Shown in pieces: positions 50,319 to 63,125 of a stretch of DNA of 64,000 nt. A program made the translations under genes and the position numbers. A model generated the notes under the pieces. That model was not told the origin of the DNA. It saw only the letters and a list, made by a program, of their open reading frames with translations, and ran no database searches. The stretch is from assembly GCF_017168335.1 (NCBI RefSeq), contig NZ_JABFAU010000011.1:389585-453584 (forward strand). Direction: 5' to 3'. Source of the stretch: Rhodococcus sp. KRD162 (lineage in GTDB: Bacteria; Actinomycetota; Actinomycetes; Mycobacteriales; Mycobacteriaceae). The number at the start of each line of letters is the position of its first letter. Positions within the stretch are counted from its first letter, which is position 1.

Positions 50319-51689
50319 ATGACCCTCCCCATGCTCGACCGCTCCGCAATAGTGGCCACGCCCGAGTGGAGCCGCTGGTTGATACCGCCGGCAGCCCTGT
50401 CCATCCACCTCGCGATCGGCTCTGCATACGCCTGGAGCGTGTTCAAGAACGCCATCTCGCAACCGGAAGCCCTCGGGCTCAGCGGCACCGTCACCGCCAT
50501 ACCGTTCCAGCTCGCCATCGTGATGCTCGGCCTGTCCGCCGCGATCTTCGGAACCCGCGTCGAGAAGAACGGTCCACGCTGGGCGATGGCCGTCTCACTG
50601 GTCTTCTTCGTATCGGGTCTGCTGATCTCCGCGCTCGGCATGGCGCTCGGGCAGTTCTGGTTGGTGATCTTCGGCTACGGGTTCGTCGGTGGCATCGGCC
50701 TCGGCATCGGCTACATCTCACCCGTCTCCACGCTGATGAAGTGGTTCCCGGACCGGCCGGGAATGGCCACCGGCATCGCCATCATGGGATTCGGCGGCGG
50801 CGCTCTCATCGCGTCACCGCTCACCAGCCAGCTGATGATCAACTTCGGCGGCTTCACCGACGGTTCGATCGCCAAGACGTTCCTCACCCTCGGCGTGGGA
50901 TACGCCGTCTTCATGGCGTTGGGTGTCGTGCTCATCAGAGTCCCCGCCGAGGGCTGGACCCCGGCAGGCTGGACCCCGCCTGCGGCATCGGCGATGGTGT
51001 CCCGGCACAACGTCTCGGCCGCCAATGCCGTCAAGACCCCGCAGTTCTGGCTGCTGTGGGTTGTGCTGTGCTTCAACGTCACTGCCGGGATCGGCATTCT
51101 GGAGCGCGGCTCGGGCATCTACCAGGATTTCTTCCCCGACGCGACCTCGCCGCAGGCGCTGGCCGCTGCCGCCGCAGGCTTCGTCGCCTTCCTCTCGCTG
51201 ACCAACATGATCGGCCGGTTCATCTGGTCCTCGGTCTCCGATCTGGTGGGCCGCAAGAACATCTACCGGCTGTACCTGGGCGTCGGCGCACTGCTGTACC
51301 TGTACATCGCCGTGTTCACCAATACCAACAAGGTCTTGTTCCTGGTGTCGGCACTGCTGATCCTGTCGTTCTACGGCGCGGGATTCGCCACCGTTCCCGC
51401 CTACCTGAAGGATCTTTTCGGCACGTACCAAGTGGGTGCGATCCATGGCCGACTGCTCACCGCGTGGTCGGTTGCCGGGGTCCTGGGGCCACTGATCGTC
51501 AACGCGATCGCCGACGCCGGAGAGCCGGGAACCACTGCTCGGTACCTTCCGGCCTTCTACGTGATGATCGGGTTGCTCGTCGTCGGCTTCCTGGCGAACG
51601 AAGCGATCAAGCCGGTGGCCGAGAAGTTTCACGAGCCCGATTCGGCCGTCACCGCAGACACCACGACCTCGACGGGAGCACAGTCATGA
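50319..51689 (+). CDS. MFS transporter, oxalate/formate antiporter (OFA) family
   Basis: 456 residues, twelve transmembrane helices. OFA-family blocks are present: His-Leu-Ala-Ile-Gly-Ser-Ala-Tyr-Ala-Trp-Ser-Val-Phe, Gly-Ile-Gly-Leu-Gly-Ile-Gly-Tyr, Trp-Phe-Pro-Asp-Arg-Pro-Gly-Met-Ala, and Asn-Met-Ile-Gly-Arg-Phe in the second half. It likely exchanges small carboxylates; the substrate is not fixed by sequence. Its stop overlaps the ATG of a 38-residue small subunit (ATGA), indicating translational coupling. AAGGGA site upstream. Confidence 0.9.
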   Translation: MTLPMLDRSAIVATPEWSRWLIPPAALSIHLAIGSAYAWSVFKNAISQPEALGLSGTVTAIPFQLAIVMLGLSAAIFGTRVEKNGPRWAMAVSLVFFVSGLLISALGMALGQFWLVIFGYGFVGGIGLGIGYISPVSTLMKWFPDRPGMATGIAIMGFGGGALIASPLTSQLMINFGGFTDGSIAKTFLTLGVGYAVFMALGVVLIRVPAEGWTPAGWTPPAASAMVSRHNVSAANAVKTPQFWLLWVVLCFNVTAGIGILERGSGIYQDFFPDATSPQALAAAAAGFVAFLSLTNMIGRFIWSSVSDLVGRKNIYRLYLGVGALLYLYIAVFTNTNKVLFLVSALLILSFYGAGFATVPAYLKDLFGTYQVGAIHGRLLTAWSVAGVLGPLIVNAIADAGEPGTTARYLPAFYVMIGLLVVGFLANEAIKPVAEKFHEPDSAVTADTTTSTGAQS

Positions 51690-51802
51690 GCGGCGGGCAG
51701 ATGCGGGTGACGATGACAGTCGCCTGGTTGTGGGTGACCGTTCCGTTCGCGTACGGAGTGTACGAACTCGTCCTGAAGGCGAAGAACCTCTTCGGTTCCT
51801 GA
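51686..51802 (+). CDS. MFS transporter small subunit (38 residues)
   Basis: A 38-residue protein begins at the ATGA overlap with the OFA carrier. It has one transmembrane helix (Val-Ala-Trp-Leu-Trp-Val-Thr-Val-Pro-Phe-Ala-Tyr-Gly-Val-Tyr, ~12-28) and a basic tail. Very short single-span proteins coupled to OFA transporters have been named MFS small subunits; this fits in place, size and sequence. It probably stabilises or regulates the carrier. Confidence 0.75.
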   Translation: MSGGQMRVTMTVAWLWVTVPFAYGVYELVLKAKNLFGS

Positions 51803-51837
51803 TGGATCGTGTCGGTGGGGCGTGACAGGCTTGGCCG

Positions 51838-53049
51838 ATGCGAGAGATGAGTGCCGCTGCGGCTCGTCGCACTGCGTTGGGTGCCCAAGGACTGGCATCG
51901 ACGCGTTCACGGACGCGTCCGGCGAGCAGAGCGGCCGTTCACCGTGCCATCGACACCACCGGTCTGTTGCAGATCGACTCGGTGTCGGTGGTGGTCCGCG
52001 CGCACTACGCACCGGTGTTCAGTCGGGTCGGTGCCTACGATCGAACGATCGTGGACGATGCCGCATGGGCGGACTCCACGCGACGCCCCCGCAGGTTGGT
52101 CGAGTACTGGGCTCACGAGGCTGCACTTGTGCCGGTAGAAGACTGGCCACTCATGCGATGGCGCATGGAGTTGTATCGACACGGTCGGTGGGGTGGAGCG
52201 GCTCGAATCCTCGACCGTGAACCCACTCTGGTGGACGATGTTCTGGCTGTGATCGAAGATCGTGGCGCGAGCAGCGCAGGCGAGATCGAGAAGCATCTCG
52301 ATCTCGACACACCCGGGCGCAAGGGCCCCTGGTGGGACCGGAGCGATGTCAAGGTCGTCTGCGAGCAACTCTTCGCAGCGGGAGTGGTGAGCGTGCCTGC
52401 GCGAACCGGGTTCGTTCGTCAGTACGAACTCAGCGAGCGGGTGCTTCCCGACAGCGTGCTGCGCAGGCGGGTCGACGAATCCGATGCGGTGCGTGCGCTG
52501 GTCGAAAAGTCATCTCGTGCATTGGGAATCGGCACCGAGCCGGACCTGCGTGACTACTACCGCCTTTCGCAGAAGCAGACCAAGTCGGCGATCGCGGATC
52601 TGGTCGAGGACGGCGTCCTCGACCAAGTATCGGTGCGAGGGTGGAATGCACCGGCCTACATACACAGCGAAGCCCGAACACCGCGTACCGCGACCGCTGC
52701 CGCCCTGTTGTGCCCGTTCGATCCGATGATCTTCTTTCGTCCACGGGTGGAGCGAATCTTCGGCTTCCACTACCGCATCGAGATCTACACGCCGCAGCAC
52801 AAGCGAATTCACGGCTATTACGTATTCCCCTTTCTGCTCGACGGGCACCTGGTGGCACGAGTCGACTTGAAGGCTGTGCGGGCGCGGTCGGAGCTGCACG
52901 TCATCGCGGCGTACATCGAGGGGGACCGCGACGCCGGCACGATTGCTCCCCGTTTGCGCGAGGTTCTTCACGAGATGGCGCAGTGGCTCGAACTCGAACG
53001 CGTCGTGGTGGGGGACAGGGGAGACCTGGTCGACGCGTTACGACGATGA
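51838..53049 (+). CDS. YcaQ-like DNA interstrand crosslink glycosylase (winged-helix family)
   Basis: 403 residues. N-terminal region (~1-60) holds [14 protein letters not shown], the Gln-x-Asp catalytic motif of the YcaQ/AlkZ family. It is followed by winged-helix repeats, with Gly-Pro-Trp-Trp near 160 and [17 protein letters not shown] near 295. YcaQ proteins unhook crosslinks and remove alkylated bases. An ATG nine bases later is also possible. Its stop overlaps the zwf ATG. Confidence 0.85.
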   Translation: MREMSAAAARRTALGAQGLASTRSRTRPASRAAVHRAIDTTGLLQIDSVSVVVRAHYAPVFSRVGAYDRTIVDDAAWADSTRRPRRLVEYWAHEAALVPVEDWPLMRWRMELYRHGRWGGAARILDREPTLVDDVLAVIEDRGASSAGEIEKHLDLDTPGRKGPWWDRSDVKVVCEQLFAAGVVSVPARTGFVRQYELSERVLPDSVLRRRVDESDAVRALVEKSSRALGIGTEPDLRDYYRLSQKQTKSAIADLVEDGVLDQVSVRGWNAPAYIHSEARTPRTATAAALLCPFDPMIFFRPRVERIFGFHYRIEIYTPQHKRIHGYYVFPFLLDGHLVARVDLKAVRARSELHVIAAYIEGDRDAGTIAPRLREVLHEMAQWLELERVVVGDRGDLVDALRR

Positions 53050-54569
53050 TTCACTCGGCTGAATCGGAGGCCACCGATGTGCGCTCGGCGAGAAACGATG
53101 CCAGTATTTCCAGTGTGACTTCACGCCGGACCGAGACCGTCTCCGAACTTCCGCCCCAGGTGGTCGTGCTGTTCGGCGCGACCGGAGACCTGGCCAAACG
53201 CAAACTCCTGTCCGGGATGATGCACCTGGCACTGTCCGATCTGGCACCGAACATCCGGGTAGTGGGCACCTCGCTCGAAGAGATGTCCACCGAGGAATTC
53301 CGTACGCTCGCGCGCGAATCGATCAACGAGTTCTCCAGTCGTAAGGTCGGCGACGAGCAATGGCGACAGTTCGCCTCGCGGTTGACCTATGTTTCGCAGA
53401 AAGCCGGACCGGCAGCGCTGGGTCAAGCGGTTGCCGAAGCCGAGATCGACCTGGGCGGGAGCGTACGCAGGTTGCACTACCTGTCCGTTCCACCGAGAGC
53501 AGCGCTGGCAGTGGTGGATACGCTCGCGTCCGCCGATCTGGTGAAGCGCTCACGGATCGTCATGGAGAAGCCGTTCGGTACCGATCTCGAGAGCGCGATC
53601 GCATTGAACGCTCGGGTACACGAAACATTCGACGAGGATCAGATCTTTCGAATCGATCACTTCCTCGGCAAGGAGCCGGCGCAGAACATTCTGGCCTTCC
53701 GTTTCGCCAACGGGCTCTTCGAGCCGATCTGGAACCGCAACTTCATCGACCACGTACAGATCGACATACCCGAGAAGCTCGGTTTGGACGGCAGAGCTGG
53801 ATTCTACGAATCCACCGGTGCCTACAAGGACATGGTCGTCACTCACCTGTTCCAGGTGCTCGCGTTCATGGCAATGGAACCGCCCACGGCCCTCGAACCC
53901 CGCGCGATCGGCGAGGAGAAGAACAAAGTATTCAGATCCATGGTGCCGCTGGACCCGAAAAACGTTGTCCGAGGTCAATATACGGGGTATCGGTCCGAGG
54001 AGGGAGTAGCTCCCGATTCCGATACCGACACCTTCGTCGCACTCAAATGCGAGATCGACAACTGGCGCTGGGCAGGCGTGCCGTTCTACCTCCGCAGCGG
54101 CAAACGTCTCGCCGAAGGACAGCGCATCATCTCCATCGCGTTTCGCGAACCACCCAAGTCCATGTTCCCGGCGGGCTCCGGTGTCGGTGCGCAGGGCCCC
54201 GACCACCTGACCTTCGACCTCGCGGACGCATCGAAGGTGTCGCTGTCGTTCTACGGCAAACGACCGGGACCCGGTATGCGCCTGGACAAACTGAGCATGC
54301 AGTTCGCGATCCAGGAAACCGAACGTGTCGGAGATGTCCTCGAAGCCTACGAACGGCTGATCCTCGACGCCATGTACGGCGATCACACGCTGTTCACCAC
54401 CGCCGAGGGCATCGAAAGGCTGTGGCAGGTATCGGAGCCGTTGTTGGCCGATCCGCCGCCGGTGCGCTTGTACTCACCAGGATCCTGGGGTCCCAACGCC
54501 ATCCATCAACTCATCGCTCCACATGCGTGGCGGTTGCCGTTCGAGCGCGAGTGGCGCGAGAAGAAGTAG
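53046..54569 (+). CDS. zwf: Glucose-6-phosphate dehydrogenase
   Basis: 507 residues. It oxidises glucose 6-phosphate with NADP(+) at the head of the oxidative pentose phosphate pathway. [10 protein letters not shown] nucleotide-binding start (~43-52), the substrate motif Arg-Ile-Asp-His-Phe-Leu-Gly-Lys-Glu (~202-210, catalytic His205) and Glu-Lys-Pro-Phe-Gly-Thr. An N-terminal extension of about 35 residues is Ser/Thr-rich. The ATG overlaps the upstream glycosylase stop (ATGA). Convergent with the RHH gene. It is not next to tal/tkt, so this may be a secondary copy. Confidence 0.93.
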   Translation: MIHSAESEATDVRSARNDASISSVTSRRTETVSELPPQVVVLFGATGDLAKRKLLSGMMHLALSDLAPNIRVVGTSLEEMSTEEFRTLARESINEFSSRKVGDEQWRQFASRLTYVSQKAGPAALGQAVAEAEIDLGGSVRRLHYLSVPPRAALAVVDTLASADLVKRSRIVMEKPFGTDLESAIALNARVHETFDEDQIFRIDHFLGKEPAQNILAFRFANGLFEPIWNRNFIDHVQIDIPEKLGLDGRAGFYESTGAYKDMVVTHLFQVLAFMAMEPPTALEPRAIGEEKNKVFRSMVPLDPKNVVRGQYTGYRSEEGVAPDSDTDTFVALKCEIDNWRWAGVPFYLRSGKRLAEGQRIISIAFREPPKSMFPAGSGVGAQGPDHLTFDLADASKVSLSFYGKRPGPGMRLDKLSMQFAIQETERVGDVLEAYERLILDAMYGDHTLFTTAEGIERLWQVSEPLLADPPPVRLYSPGSWGPNAIHQLIAPHAWRLPFEREWREKK

Positions 54570-54602
54570 GTGCCCCCCGGAGGACTCGGTCGTTCCAGCC
54601 GG

Positions 54603-55076
54603 TCAGTTGTTCCAGCCGCGGTCCTTGCGCATCTGCTCGCGCAGTGCACCCTGAACCGCCTGTGACAACCAGGAATTGAGGGATACTCCGCTGTTGTTCG
54701 CGGCGTCCTCTGCGCGCTCCTTGATCTGCTCGACCAGTCGCAACGTCACTCGACGAACCTCTCCTGAGACATCGTCCATCGTCGGGTAGTCCTCGGCTGC
54801 GGCTGCCTCCGATTCGCCCGAGTCCACGGTCGGGAGATCGCGTCGAACATCGGCATGCGCCCGGGCGCCGTCGAGACGAACGGTCACGGTGTGGCCGTCC
54901 AGGTCGTTGGAGATCTCGGCCGCGAAATCGGACAGCGCGGTCAACAACATCAATCGGGCCGAGGCCTCGGCAGTCTTGCCGAGCGCCTCGGCCGTCTGCC
55001 GAGTGTGCTCGTCGCCCAGGGCTGCGGCGGCCAGAAGATCGGTACGAAGCGTCTCGGTGTACTTGTCGAGTTCCAT
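54603..55076 (-). CDS. Ribbon-helix-helix (HicB-like) antitoxin-type protein
   Basis: 157 residues. Residues 1-75 are helical with a HicB-family look (Met-Glu-Leu-Asp-Lys-Tyr-Thr-Glu-Thr-Leu). The C-terminal ~50 residues contain a ribbon-helix-helix: Val-Arg-Arg-Val-Thr-Leu-Arg-Leu-Val-Glu-Gln, then Asn-Ser-Gly-Val-Ser-Leu-Asn-Ser-Trp-Leu. It should dimerise and bind DNA. No toxin gene is next to it, since the neighbouring zwf is convergent, so it may be an orphan regulator. Repeated TGACGCCA motifs at its start support self-repression. Confidence 0.75.
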   Translation of the reverse strand: MELDKYTETLRTDLLAAAALGDEHTRQTAEALGKTAEASARLMLLTALSDFAAEISNDLDGHTVTVRLDGARAHADVRRDLPTVDSGESEAAAAEDYPTMDDVSGEVRRVTLRLVEQIKERAEDAANNSGVSLNSWLSQAVQGALREQMRKDRGWNN

Positions 55077-55150
55077 GACGCCAGTGTGACGCCATAGATG
55101 ACGTCAGTCAAGGCAGTCGAGTGGCGTCCGGTGACGGCATCATGGCGTCA
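55076..55150. promoter_or_regulatory. Operator-like repeats at the ribbon-helix-helix gene
   Basis: TGACGCCA at 55076-55083 and 55087-55094, TGACGTCA at 55099-55106, and the inverted form TGGCGTCA at 55143-55150. The first three are spaced 11-12 bases, one helical turn, and the first covers the start codon. Array and spacing suit cooperative binding by ribbon-helix-helix dimers. Confidence 0.6.
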
Positions 55151-55229
55151 ACTTTGGTCGAATCGGGGGGACCGCACTTACTGTTGTGCGGTGTCGAGTG
55201 AAAACGAAGGTAGAGCAGCGCCCCGAACG

Positions 55230-55970
55230 GTGACACTGAACGTGCAGTTGGTTGCCCGGACCGAGTTCACACCGCCGACGGACATTCCGTGGGAGACCGA
55301 TGCGGACGGTGGGCAGGCGCTCGTCGAGTTCGCCGGGCGGGCGTGCTACCAGAGCTGGTCCAAACCCAATCCGCGCACCGCCACCAATGCGTCGTATCTG
55401 CGTCACCTGCTCGACGTCGGACACCTGTCGGTCCTCGAACACGCGAGCGTGAGCTTCTACATCACCGGGATATCGCGCTCGTGTACCCACGAGTTGATTC
55501 GGCATCGGCATTTCTCGTACTCCCAACTCTCCCAGCGCTTCGTCCCCGAACACGACGCACACGTCGTCGTTCCGCCTGCGGTGGAAGGGGATCCCGAGCT
55601 CGAGGCGCTGTTCGCGTCCGCTACCGAGGCCAGTCGCGCCGCGTACACCGAACTGCTCAGCGCACTCGAGGGGAAACTGGAGTCGGTCACCAATGCTGCA
55701 TTGCGCGGAAAGCAGGCGCGGCAGGCCGCGAGGTCGGTGCTGCCCAATGCCACCGAGACGCGGGTGGTGGTGAGCGGCAACTATCGGGCATGGCGACATT
55801 TCGTCTCGATGCGTGCCTCCGAGCACGCGGACGTAGAAATTCGCCGCGTTGCCGTCGAATGTCTGCGTAAGCTGGTGGACGTGGCGCCGGACGTGTTCGG
55901 TGACTTCGAGATCTCGACGCTGCCCGACGGCACCGAAGTGGCCCGCAGTCCGTTCGTCACCGAGGTCTAG
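55230..55970 (+). CDS. thyX: Flavin-dependent thymidylate synthase
   Basis: 246 residues. It makes dTMP from dUMP using FAD and methylene-tetrahydrofolate. The defining motif [13 protein letters not shown] is complete (~91-103). The protein is close to mycobacterial ThyX through [10 protein letters not shown] and Gly-Asn-Tyr-Arg-Ala-Trp-Arg-His. Start GTG 55230; another GTG at 55191 would add 13 residues. Ribosome binding sites for both are weak. It diverges from the RHH gene and is followed by dapA, as in mycobacteria. Confidence 0.95.
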   Translation: MTLNVQLVARTEFTPPTDIPWETDADGGQALVEFAGRACYQSWSKPNPRTATNASYLRHLLDVGHLSVLEHASVSFYITGISRSCTHELIRHRHFSYSQLSQRFVPEHDAHVVVPPAVEGDPELEALFASATEASRAAYTELLSALEGKLESVTNAALRGKQARQAARSVLPNATETRVVVSGNYRAWRHFVSMRASEHADVEIRRVAVECLRKLVDVAPDVFGDFEISTLPDGTEVARSPFVTEV

Positions 55971-56038
55971 CGGCGAGGCACGGTCGTCGCAGGTACCGGG
56001 TATCCCCGCTGCGCAGGAGTGGGCAAAGCACCGGGTAA

Positions 56039-58818
<2,780 letters not shown>

Positions 58819-58823
58819 ACCTG

Positions 58824-59603
58824 CTAGACCAGCAGTCGCCACAGTCCGATCAGTCCGAGCAGGACGATGGCACCGCGTAGGGCCGCCGGCGAAAGCCGGC
58901 GGCCGTAGCGGGCCCCGACCGCGCCGCCGATCAGCGATCCCACGGCGATGAGCCCGGCCGCCTGCCAGCTGATGTCGTCGAATCGAAAGATCGTATAGGT
59001 CACTGCGGCAACGACATTGACCACCAGCGACAGCAGATTCTTGGCGGCGTTCATGCGCTGCATGGTCTCGGGTAGCAATGCTCCCATCACGCCGATCAGC
59101 AGAATTCCCTGCGCGGCAGTGAAATACCCGCCGTAGACGCCCACCAAGAGGGTGCCCACGGTGATCAGGGCCATCCGGGTGCGGCTCAGGTGGCCCGCGG
59201 CCTTACCCGCGGCGTCCGAGCGTCGTTTCGCCCAGGCCTGAATTCTCGGTTGTGCGACAACGAGAATCAACGCTGCGATGAGCAGTACCGGTACCACTGA
59301 GGCGAACACGGTTTCGGGTAAGTGCAGCAACAGCCATGCGCCACCGAGTGCACCGAAGAACGAGGCAGGCAGTTGCCAGCGCAGTCGGTGCCACTGCCCG
59401 CGCAGTTCTCGGCGGTAACCCCAAGTGCCGGAAACGCTTCCCGCGACCAGACCGATCGCGTTGGACATCGTGGCCACCACCGGCGGATAGCCGAATGCGA
59501 CCAGAGTCGGAAACGTGATCAGCGTTCCGGATCCGACGACGGCATTGATGGCCCCGGCCCCGAGGCCGGCGAGCAAGATCACGAGAATTTCCGATACCGG
59601 CAC
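58824..59603 (-). CDS. TauE/SafE family membrane permease
   Basis: 259 residues from a GTG at 59603. About eight transmembrane helices, with Gly-Ala-Gly-Ala-Ile-Asn-Ala-Val-Val-Gly-Ser-Gly-Thr-Leu and Gly-Gly-Tyr-Phe-Thr-Ala-Ala-Gln-Gly motifs, both typical of TauE/SafE (DUF81) permeases, which are linked to export or uptake of sulfur-containing or sulfonate-type anions. Exact substrate unknown. Convergent with RNase J (6 bases apart). Confidence 0.85.
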   Translation of the reverse strand: MPVSEILVILLAGLGAGAINAVVGSGTLITFPTLVAFGYPPVVATMSNAIGLVAGSVSGTWGYRRELRGQWHRLRWQLPASFFGALGGAWLLLHLPETVFASVVPVLLIAALILVVAQPRIQAWAKRRSDAAGKAAGHLSRTRMALITVGTLLVGVYGGYFTAAQGILLIGVMGALLPETMQRMNAAKNLLSLVVNVVAAVTYTIFRFDDISWQAAGLIAVGSLIGGAVGARYGRRLSPAALRGAIVLLGLIGLWRLLV

Positions 59604-59681
59604 TATTGGGAGGCTACTCAGACATCGGTGTGCAGCGCCGAGCAGGATGCCGTCGGTTCCCGCGCGACGTACCGTGGACCT

Positions 59682-60305
59682 GTGAGCCTCGCCCAGGATG
59701 AACGTTCCCAGCTTGTTCGTACCCTTCTCGACGTCGGTCCCGACGCACCGACTCTGTGTGGAGAATGGACGGCAGCAGATCTGGCCGCACATCTGGTGGT
59801 GCGTGAGCGACGACTCGATGCAGTTCCGGGGATCTTCGTGCCGGCGCTCGAGGGCTACACCGAACGGGTGCAGCGGTCCGTCGCCGATCGACCGTTCGCG
59901 GCGGTTGTCGAGGATGTTCGTACCGGTCCACCGATCTGGTCGCCGTTCGTTGTGTTGGATCCATTGATCAATCTCGGTGAGATGTTCGTTCACCACGAGG
60001 ATGTGCGCCGCGCAGGCGCGGGTTGGACCCGACGGACGATGCCGGCGGCGGTGGAGTCGCGGCTGTGGCCGCAGGTCCGATTGATCGGGCGGGCCGGACA
60101 TCGCTCTGCACCCGTTCCGGTGCGCGTCCGCACACCCGATGGCCGGACAGCCACGTTCAAGGGCGGTGCCGGTGTCGGGGTGACGGTGGAGGGCGAGCCC
60201 TCCGAATTGCTTCTCTACGCCTTCGGTCGCGATCAGGTCGACGTCGAATACGTGGGTTCGGAGGACGATATCGCTGCGGTGAAGGCGCTCGATCCGAGTT
60301 TCTGA
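59682..60305 (+). CDS. TIGR03085 family metal-binding protein
   Basis: 207 residues. Start GTG at 59682. The DinB/maleylpyruvate-isomerase-like four-helix fold is indicated by Leu-Cys-Gly-Glu-Trp-Thr-Ala-Ala-Asp-Leu-Ala-Ala-His-Leu-Val-Val-Arg-Glu and a later Phe-Val-His-His-Glu-Asp-Val, which supply metal-binding His. The family (TIGR03085) is widespread in mycolic-acid actinobacteria; function not known, possibly mycothiol-linked. Divergent from the TauE/SafE gene and followed by ftsK on the same strand. Confidence 0.82.
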   Translation: MSLAQDERSQLVRTLLDVGPDAPTLCGEWTAADLAAHLVVRERRLDAVPGIFVPALEGYTERVQRSVADRPFAAVVEDVRTGPPIWSPFVVLDPLINLGEMFVHHEDVRRAGAGWTRRTMPAAVESRLWPQVRLIGRAGHRSAPVPVRVRTPDGRTATFKGGAGVGVTVEGEPSELLLYAFGRDQVDVEYVGSEDDIAAVKALDPSF

Positions 60306-60374
60306 CACATTCACCTCCGCTGTTACGGGTGTTGCGGATGGTTTCGGCGGGGCTGTTGCGACTAGCCTGGAGGC

Positions 60375-63041
60375 ATGGCAGGAAAGACCAGCACCTCCAC
60401 CGCCAGGGCCGGATCCACCGGATCCGGCTCTTCGCGCACGTCCGGTACCGCACGTAAGTCCGGTTCCGGCCGTACCGCACGGACCGTCACGACGCCGAAG
60501 AAGCCGACCGCACCGCGCAATCCGGCGACGGCTCGGGCGAGCGCCACGTCGCGCGGCAAGGGACCAGCGAGAGGTGCGGCGTCTCGGCGGCCGGCCACCA
60601 AGACGAAGTCCCGCGGTGCGCTCGACGCGATCGGCCGCGGCATCGCGTCCACCTGGTCCATGGCGGCCAAAGGCGTCGGTGCCACGACCAGAACGGTCGG
60701 CAAGGCTGCTGATATCGAGCACGGCCATCGCCGAGACGGGATCGCCCTCGGCTTGATCGCTGCCAGCGTGGTCCTCGCCGCGAGCGTGTGGTTCAGTGCC
60801 GGGGGACCGGTCGGTCGATGGATCGAGATCGGCATCCGCGCCGTCATCGGTGAAGCCGGATATGTCGCACCCGTTCTCGGCGTCGGCATCGCCGTGGTGT
60901 TGATGCGTTCCGAACCTCGACCCGAGGTGCGACCCCGACTCGTCCTCGGCTCGATCCTGCTCGCCCTCCCGATCCTGGGCTTGTGGCACATGGCCACCGG
61001 TTCGCCCAACGACGCCGCCGGTCGATCCGCAGGAGCGGGCTTCGTCGGATACGTCGCCGGGGGACCGATCGCCGACGGCCTCACCGTGTGGTTGGCGGTC
61101 CCGCTGCTGCTGCTCGCAGGCCTGTTCGGAGTGTTGCTGCTGACCGGAACCACGGTCCGCGACGTGCCGGACCGCTTGCGGGCGCTGTTCGGCACCGACA
61201 GTCGCGGCGACGAATACGAGGACTACGACCCGGCCGACTTCGGGTCCGAGTTCGCAGACGAGGGCTACGGCGCGTACGACGCCGATTTCGACGCCGACGG
61301 ATATCCGGTTCACGGCAGCGCCGATCCGTACGACAACTACCCGACCGAGGAATACATCCCGGTCGCCAAGTCGCCGCGCGCGCGCAAGACCCCGACGCCG
61401 GAGGCAGCCACCGAGGTCATCGCGCCCGCCGCCACGCCCACCGCTGCGCCCGAGCGGCCGAAGCCCAAACCGATCGTCAAAGCCGCCGAACCGAAACCGA
61501 CGGCCGAGGACGACAAGATCGTCGTCGATCGCGTCGTCGACGGGGACTACACACTTCCGTCGTTATCGCTGCTCATCGACGGCGATCCACCCAAAACCCG
61601 TAGCCAGGCCAACGATGCCATGATCGAGGCCATCTCCGAGGTGCTCGATCAGTTCAAGATCGATGCCGCGGTCACGGGCTTCACCCGAGGACCGACGGTC
61701 ACCCGTTACGAGGTCGAACTGGGCCCCGGCGTCAAGGTCGAGAAGATCACCGCGCTGGCCCGCAACATCGCGTACGCGGTCGCGACCGACAACGTACGTC
61801 TGCTCGCCCCGATCCCCGGCAAGTCCGCGGTCGGTATCGAGGTACCGAACTCGGACCGCGAAATGGTCCGGCTGGCCGATGTGCTCACTGCGCCGTCGAC
61901 GCGCAAGGATCACCATCCATTGGTGATCGGCCTCGGTAAGGACATCGAGGGTGACTTCGTCAGTGCCAACCTGTCGAAGATGCCCCACCTGCTGGTGGCC
62001 GGATCCACCGGATCGGGCAAGTCGAGTTTCGTGAACTCGATGCTGGTGTCGTTGCTCGCGCGAGCGACACCGGACGAGGTACGGATGATCCTGATCGACC
62101 CGAAGATGGTGGAGTTGACGCCCTACGAGGGCATTCCGCACCTCATCACGCCGATCATCACGCAGCCGAAGAAGGCCGCGGCAGCCCTGGCTTGGCTCGT
62201 CGAAGAGATGGAGCAGCGCTACCAGGACATGCAGGTCAACAAGGTCAGGCACATCGACGACTTCAACAAGAAGGTGCGTTCGGGCGAGATCACGGCACCC
62301 CTGGGTAGCGAACGCGTCTACCGGCCGTACCCCTACATCCTGGCCATCGTGGACGAGTTGGCCGACTTGATGATGACGGCGCCGCGTGACGTCGAGGAAG
62401 CGATCGTGCGGATCACCCAGAAGGCGCGCGCGGCTGGCATACACCTGGTGCTCGCCACGCAGCGTCCCTCGGTGGACGTGGTGACGGGCCTGATCAAGAC
62501 CAACGTGCCCTCGAGACTGGCCTTCGCCACGTCCTCGCTGACGGACTCACGCGTCATCCTGGATCAGCCGGGTGCGGAAAAGCTGATCGGTATGGGCGAC
62601 GCACTGTTCCTGCCGATGGGTGCCGGTAAGCCGACGCGTCTGCAGGGCGCATTCATCACCGACGAGGAGATCGCCGCCGTCGTCGACTTCGCGAAGAACC
62701 AGGCCGAGCCCGAGTACAACGAGACCGTGACCGCGGCAAAGGTCTCGGACAAGAAGGACGTCGACCCCGATATCGGCGACGACCTCGACGTGTTGCTGCA
62801 GGCCGTCGAGCTGGTGGTGACCAGCCAGTTCGGTTCCACCTCGATGCTGCAGCGCAAACTTCGAGTCGGCTTCGCCAAGGCCGGGCGGTTGATGGACCTG
62901 ATGGAGAACCGCGGGGTGGTCGGCCCCAGTGAGGGCTCGAAGGCTCGCGAGGTCCTCATCAAACCGGACGAGCTCGACGGTCTGCTGTGGTCGATCAAGG
63001 GCGGCGACCCGGACGAGCAGCCGGCCTCCGACGAGTTCTGA
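60375..63041 (+). CDS. ftsK: DNA translocase FtsK
   Basis: 888 residues. It pumps DNA at the septum in the last stage of chromosome segregation. An Arg/Ser/Thr-rich N-terminus (~1-110) leads to four or five transmembrane helices (~120-275). A long acidic, Pro-rich linker (~275-385) is followed by the motor (~390-800), with Walker A Gly-Ser-Thr-Gly-Ser-Gly-Lys-Ser (~541-548) and Walker B [10 protein letters not shown] (~657). A C-terminal winged gamma domain (~810-875) recognises polar sequences. Length is normal. Confidence 0.95.
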   Translation: MAGKTSTSTARAGSTGSGSSRTSGTARKSGSGRTARTVTTPKKPTAPRNPATARASATSRGKGPARGAASRRPATKTKSRGALDAIGRGIASTWSMAAKGVGATTRTVGKAADIEHGHRRDGIALGLIAASVVLAASVWFSAGGPVGRWIEIGIRAVIGEAGYVAPVLGVGIAVVLMRSEPRPEVRPRLVLGSILLALPILGLWHMATGSPNDAAGRSAGAGFVGYVAGGPIADGLTVWLAVPLLLLAGLFGVLLLTGTTVRDVPDRLRALFGTDSRGDEYEDYDPADFGSEFADEGYGAYDADFDADGYPVHGSADPYDNYPTEEYIPVAKSPRARKTPTPEAATEVIAPAATPTAAPERPKPKPIVKAAEPKPTAEDDKIVVDRVVDGDYTLPSLSLLIDGDPPKTRSQANDAMIEAISEVLDQFKIDAAVTGFTRGPTVTRYEVELGPGVKVEKITALARNIAYAVATDNVRLLAPIPGKSAVGIEVPNSDREMVRLADVLTAPSTRKDHHPLVIGLGKDIEGDFVSANLSKMPHLLVAGSTGSGKSSFVNSMLVSLLARATPDEVRMILIDPKMVELTPYEGIPHLITPIITQPKKAAAALAWLVEEMEQRYQDMQVNKVRHIDDFNKKVRSGEITAPLGSERVYRPYPYILAIVDELADLMMTAPRDVEEAIVRITQKARAAGIHLVLATQRPSVDVVTGLIKTNVPSRLAFATSSLTDSRVILDQPGAEKLIGMGDALFLPMGAGKPTRLQGAFITDEEIAAVVDFAKNQAEPEYNETVTAAKVSDKKDVDPDIGDDLDVLLQAVELVVTSQFGSTSMLQRKLRVGFAKAGRLMDLMENRGVVGPSEGSKAREVLIKPDELDGLLWSIKGGDPDEQPASDEF

Positions 63042-63055
63042 CGGTCCACGTTTTG

Positions 63056-63104
63056 GGTGAATGGACCACTGCGGGCGTGTCGGCCGTGCAGTGGTCCATT
63101 CACC
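63056..63104. repeat. Perfect 17-bp inverted repeat between convergent genes
   Basis: Arms at 63056-63072 and 63088-63104 are exact reverse complements with a 15-base loop. It fills the gap between the convergent ftsK and YciI genes and could act as a bidirectional terminator. Confidence 0.8.
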
Positions 63105-63125
63105 GGAATCGGTCGAGCGGGCCGA

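Noticed and set aside
52641-53045. N-terminal extension of zwf
   Set aside because: It overlaps the glycosylase in another frame; the ATG at 53046 with ATGA overlap gives a normal zwf length.
59604-61313. Long minus-strand extension of the TauE/SafE gene
   Set aside because: It lies opposite the TIGR03085 and ftsK genes and is low-complexity; the permease begins at 59603.
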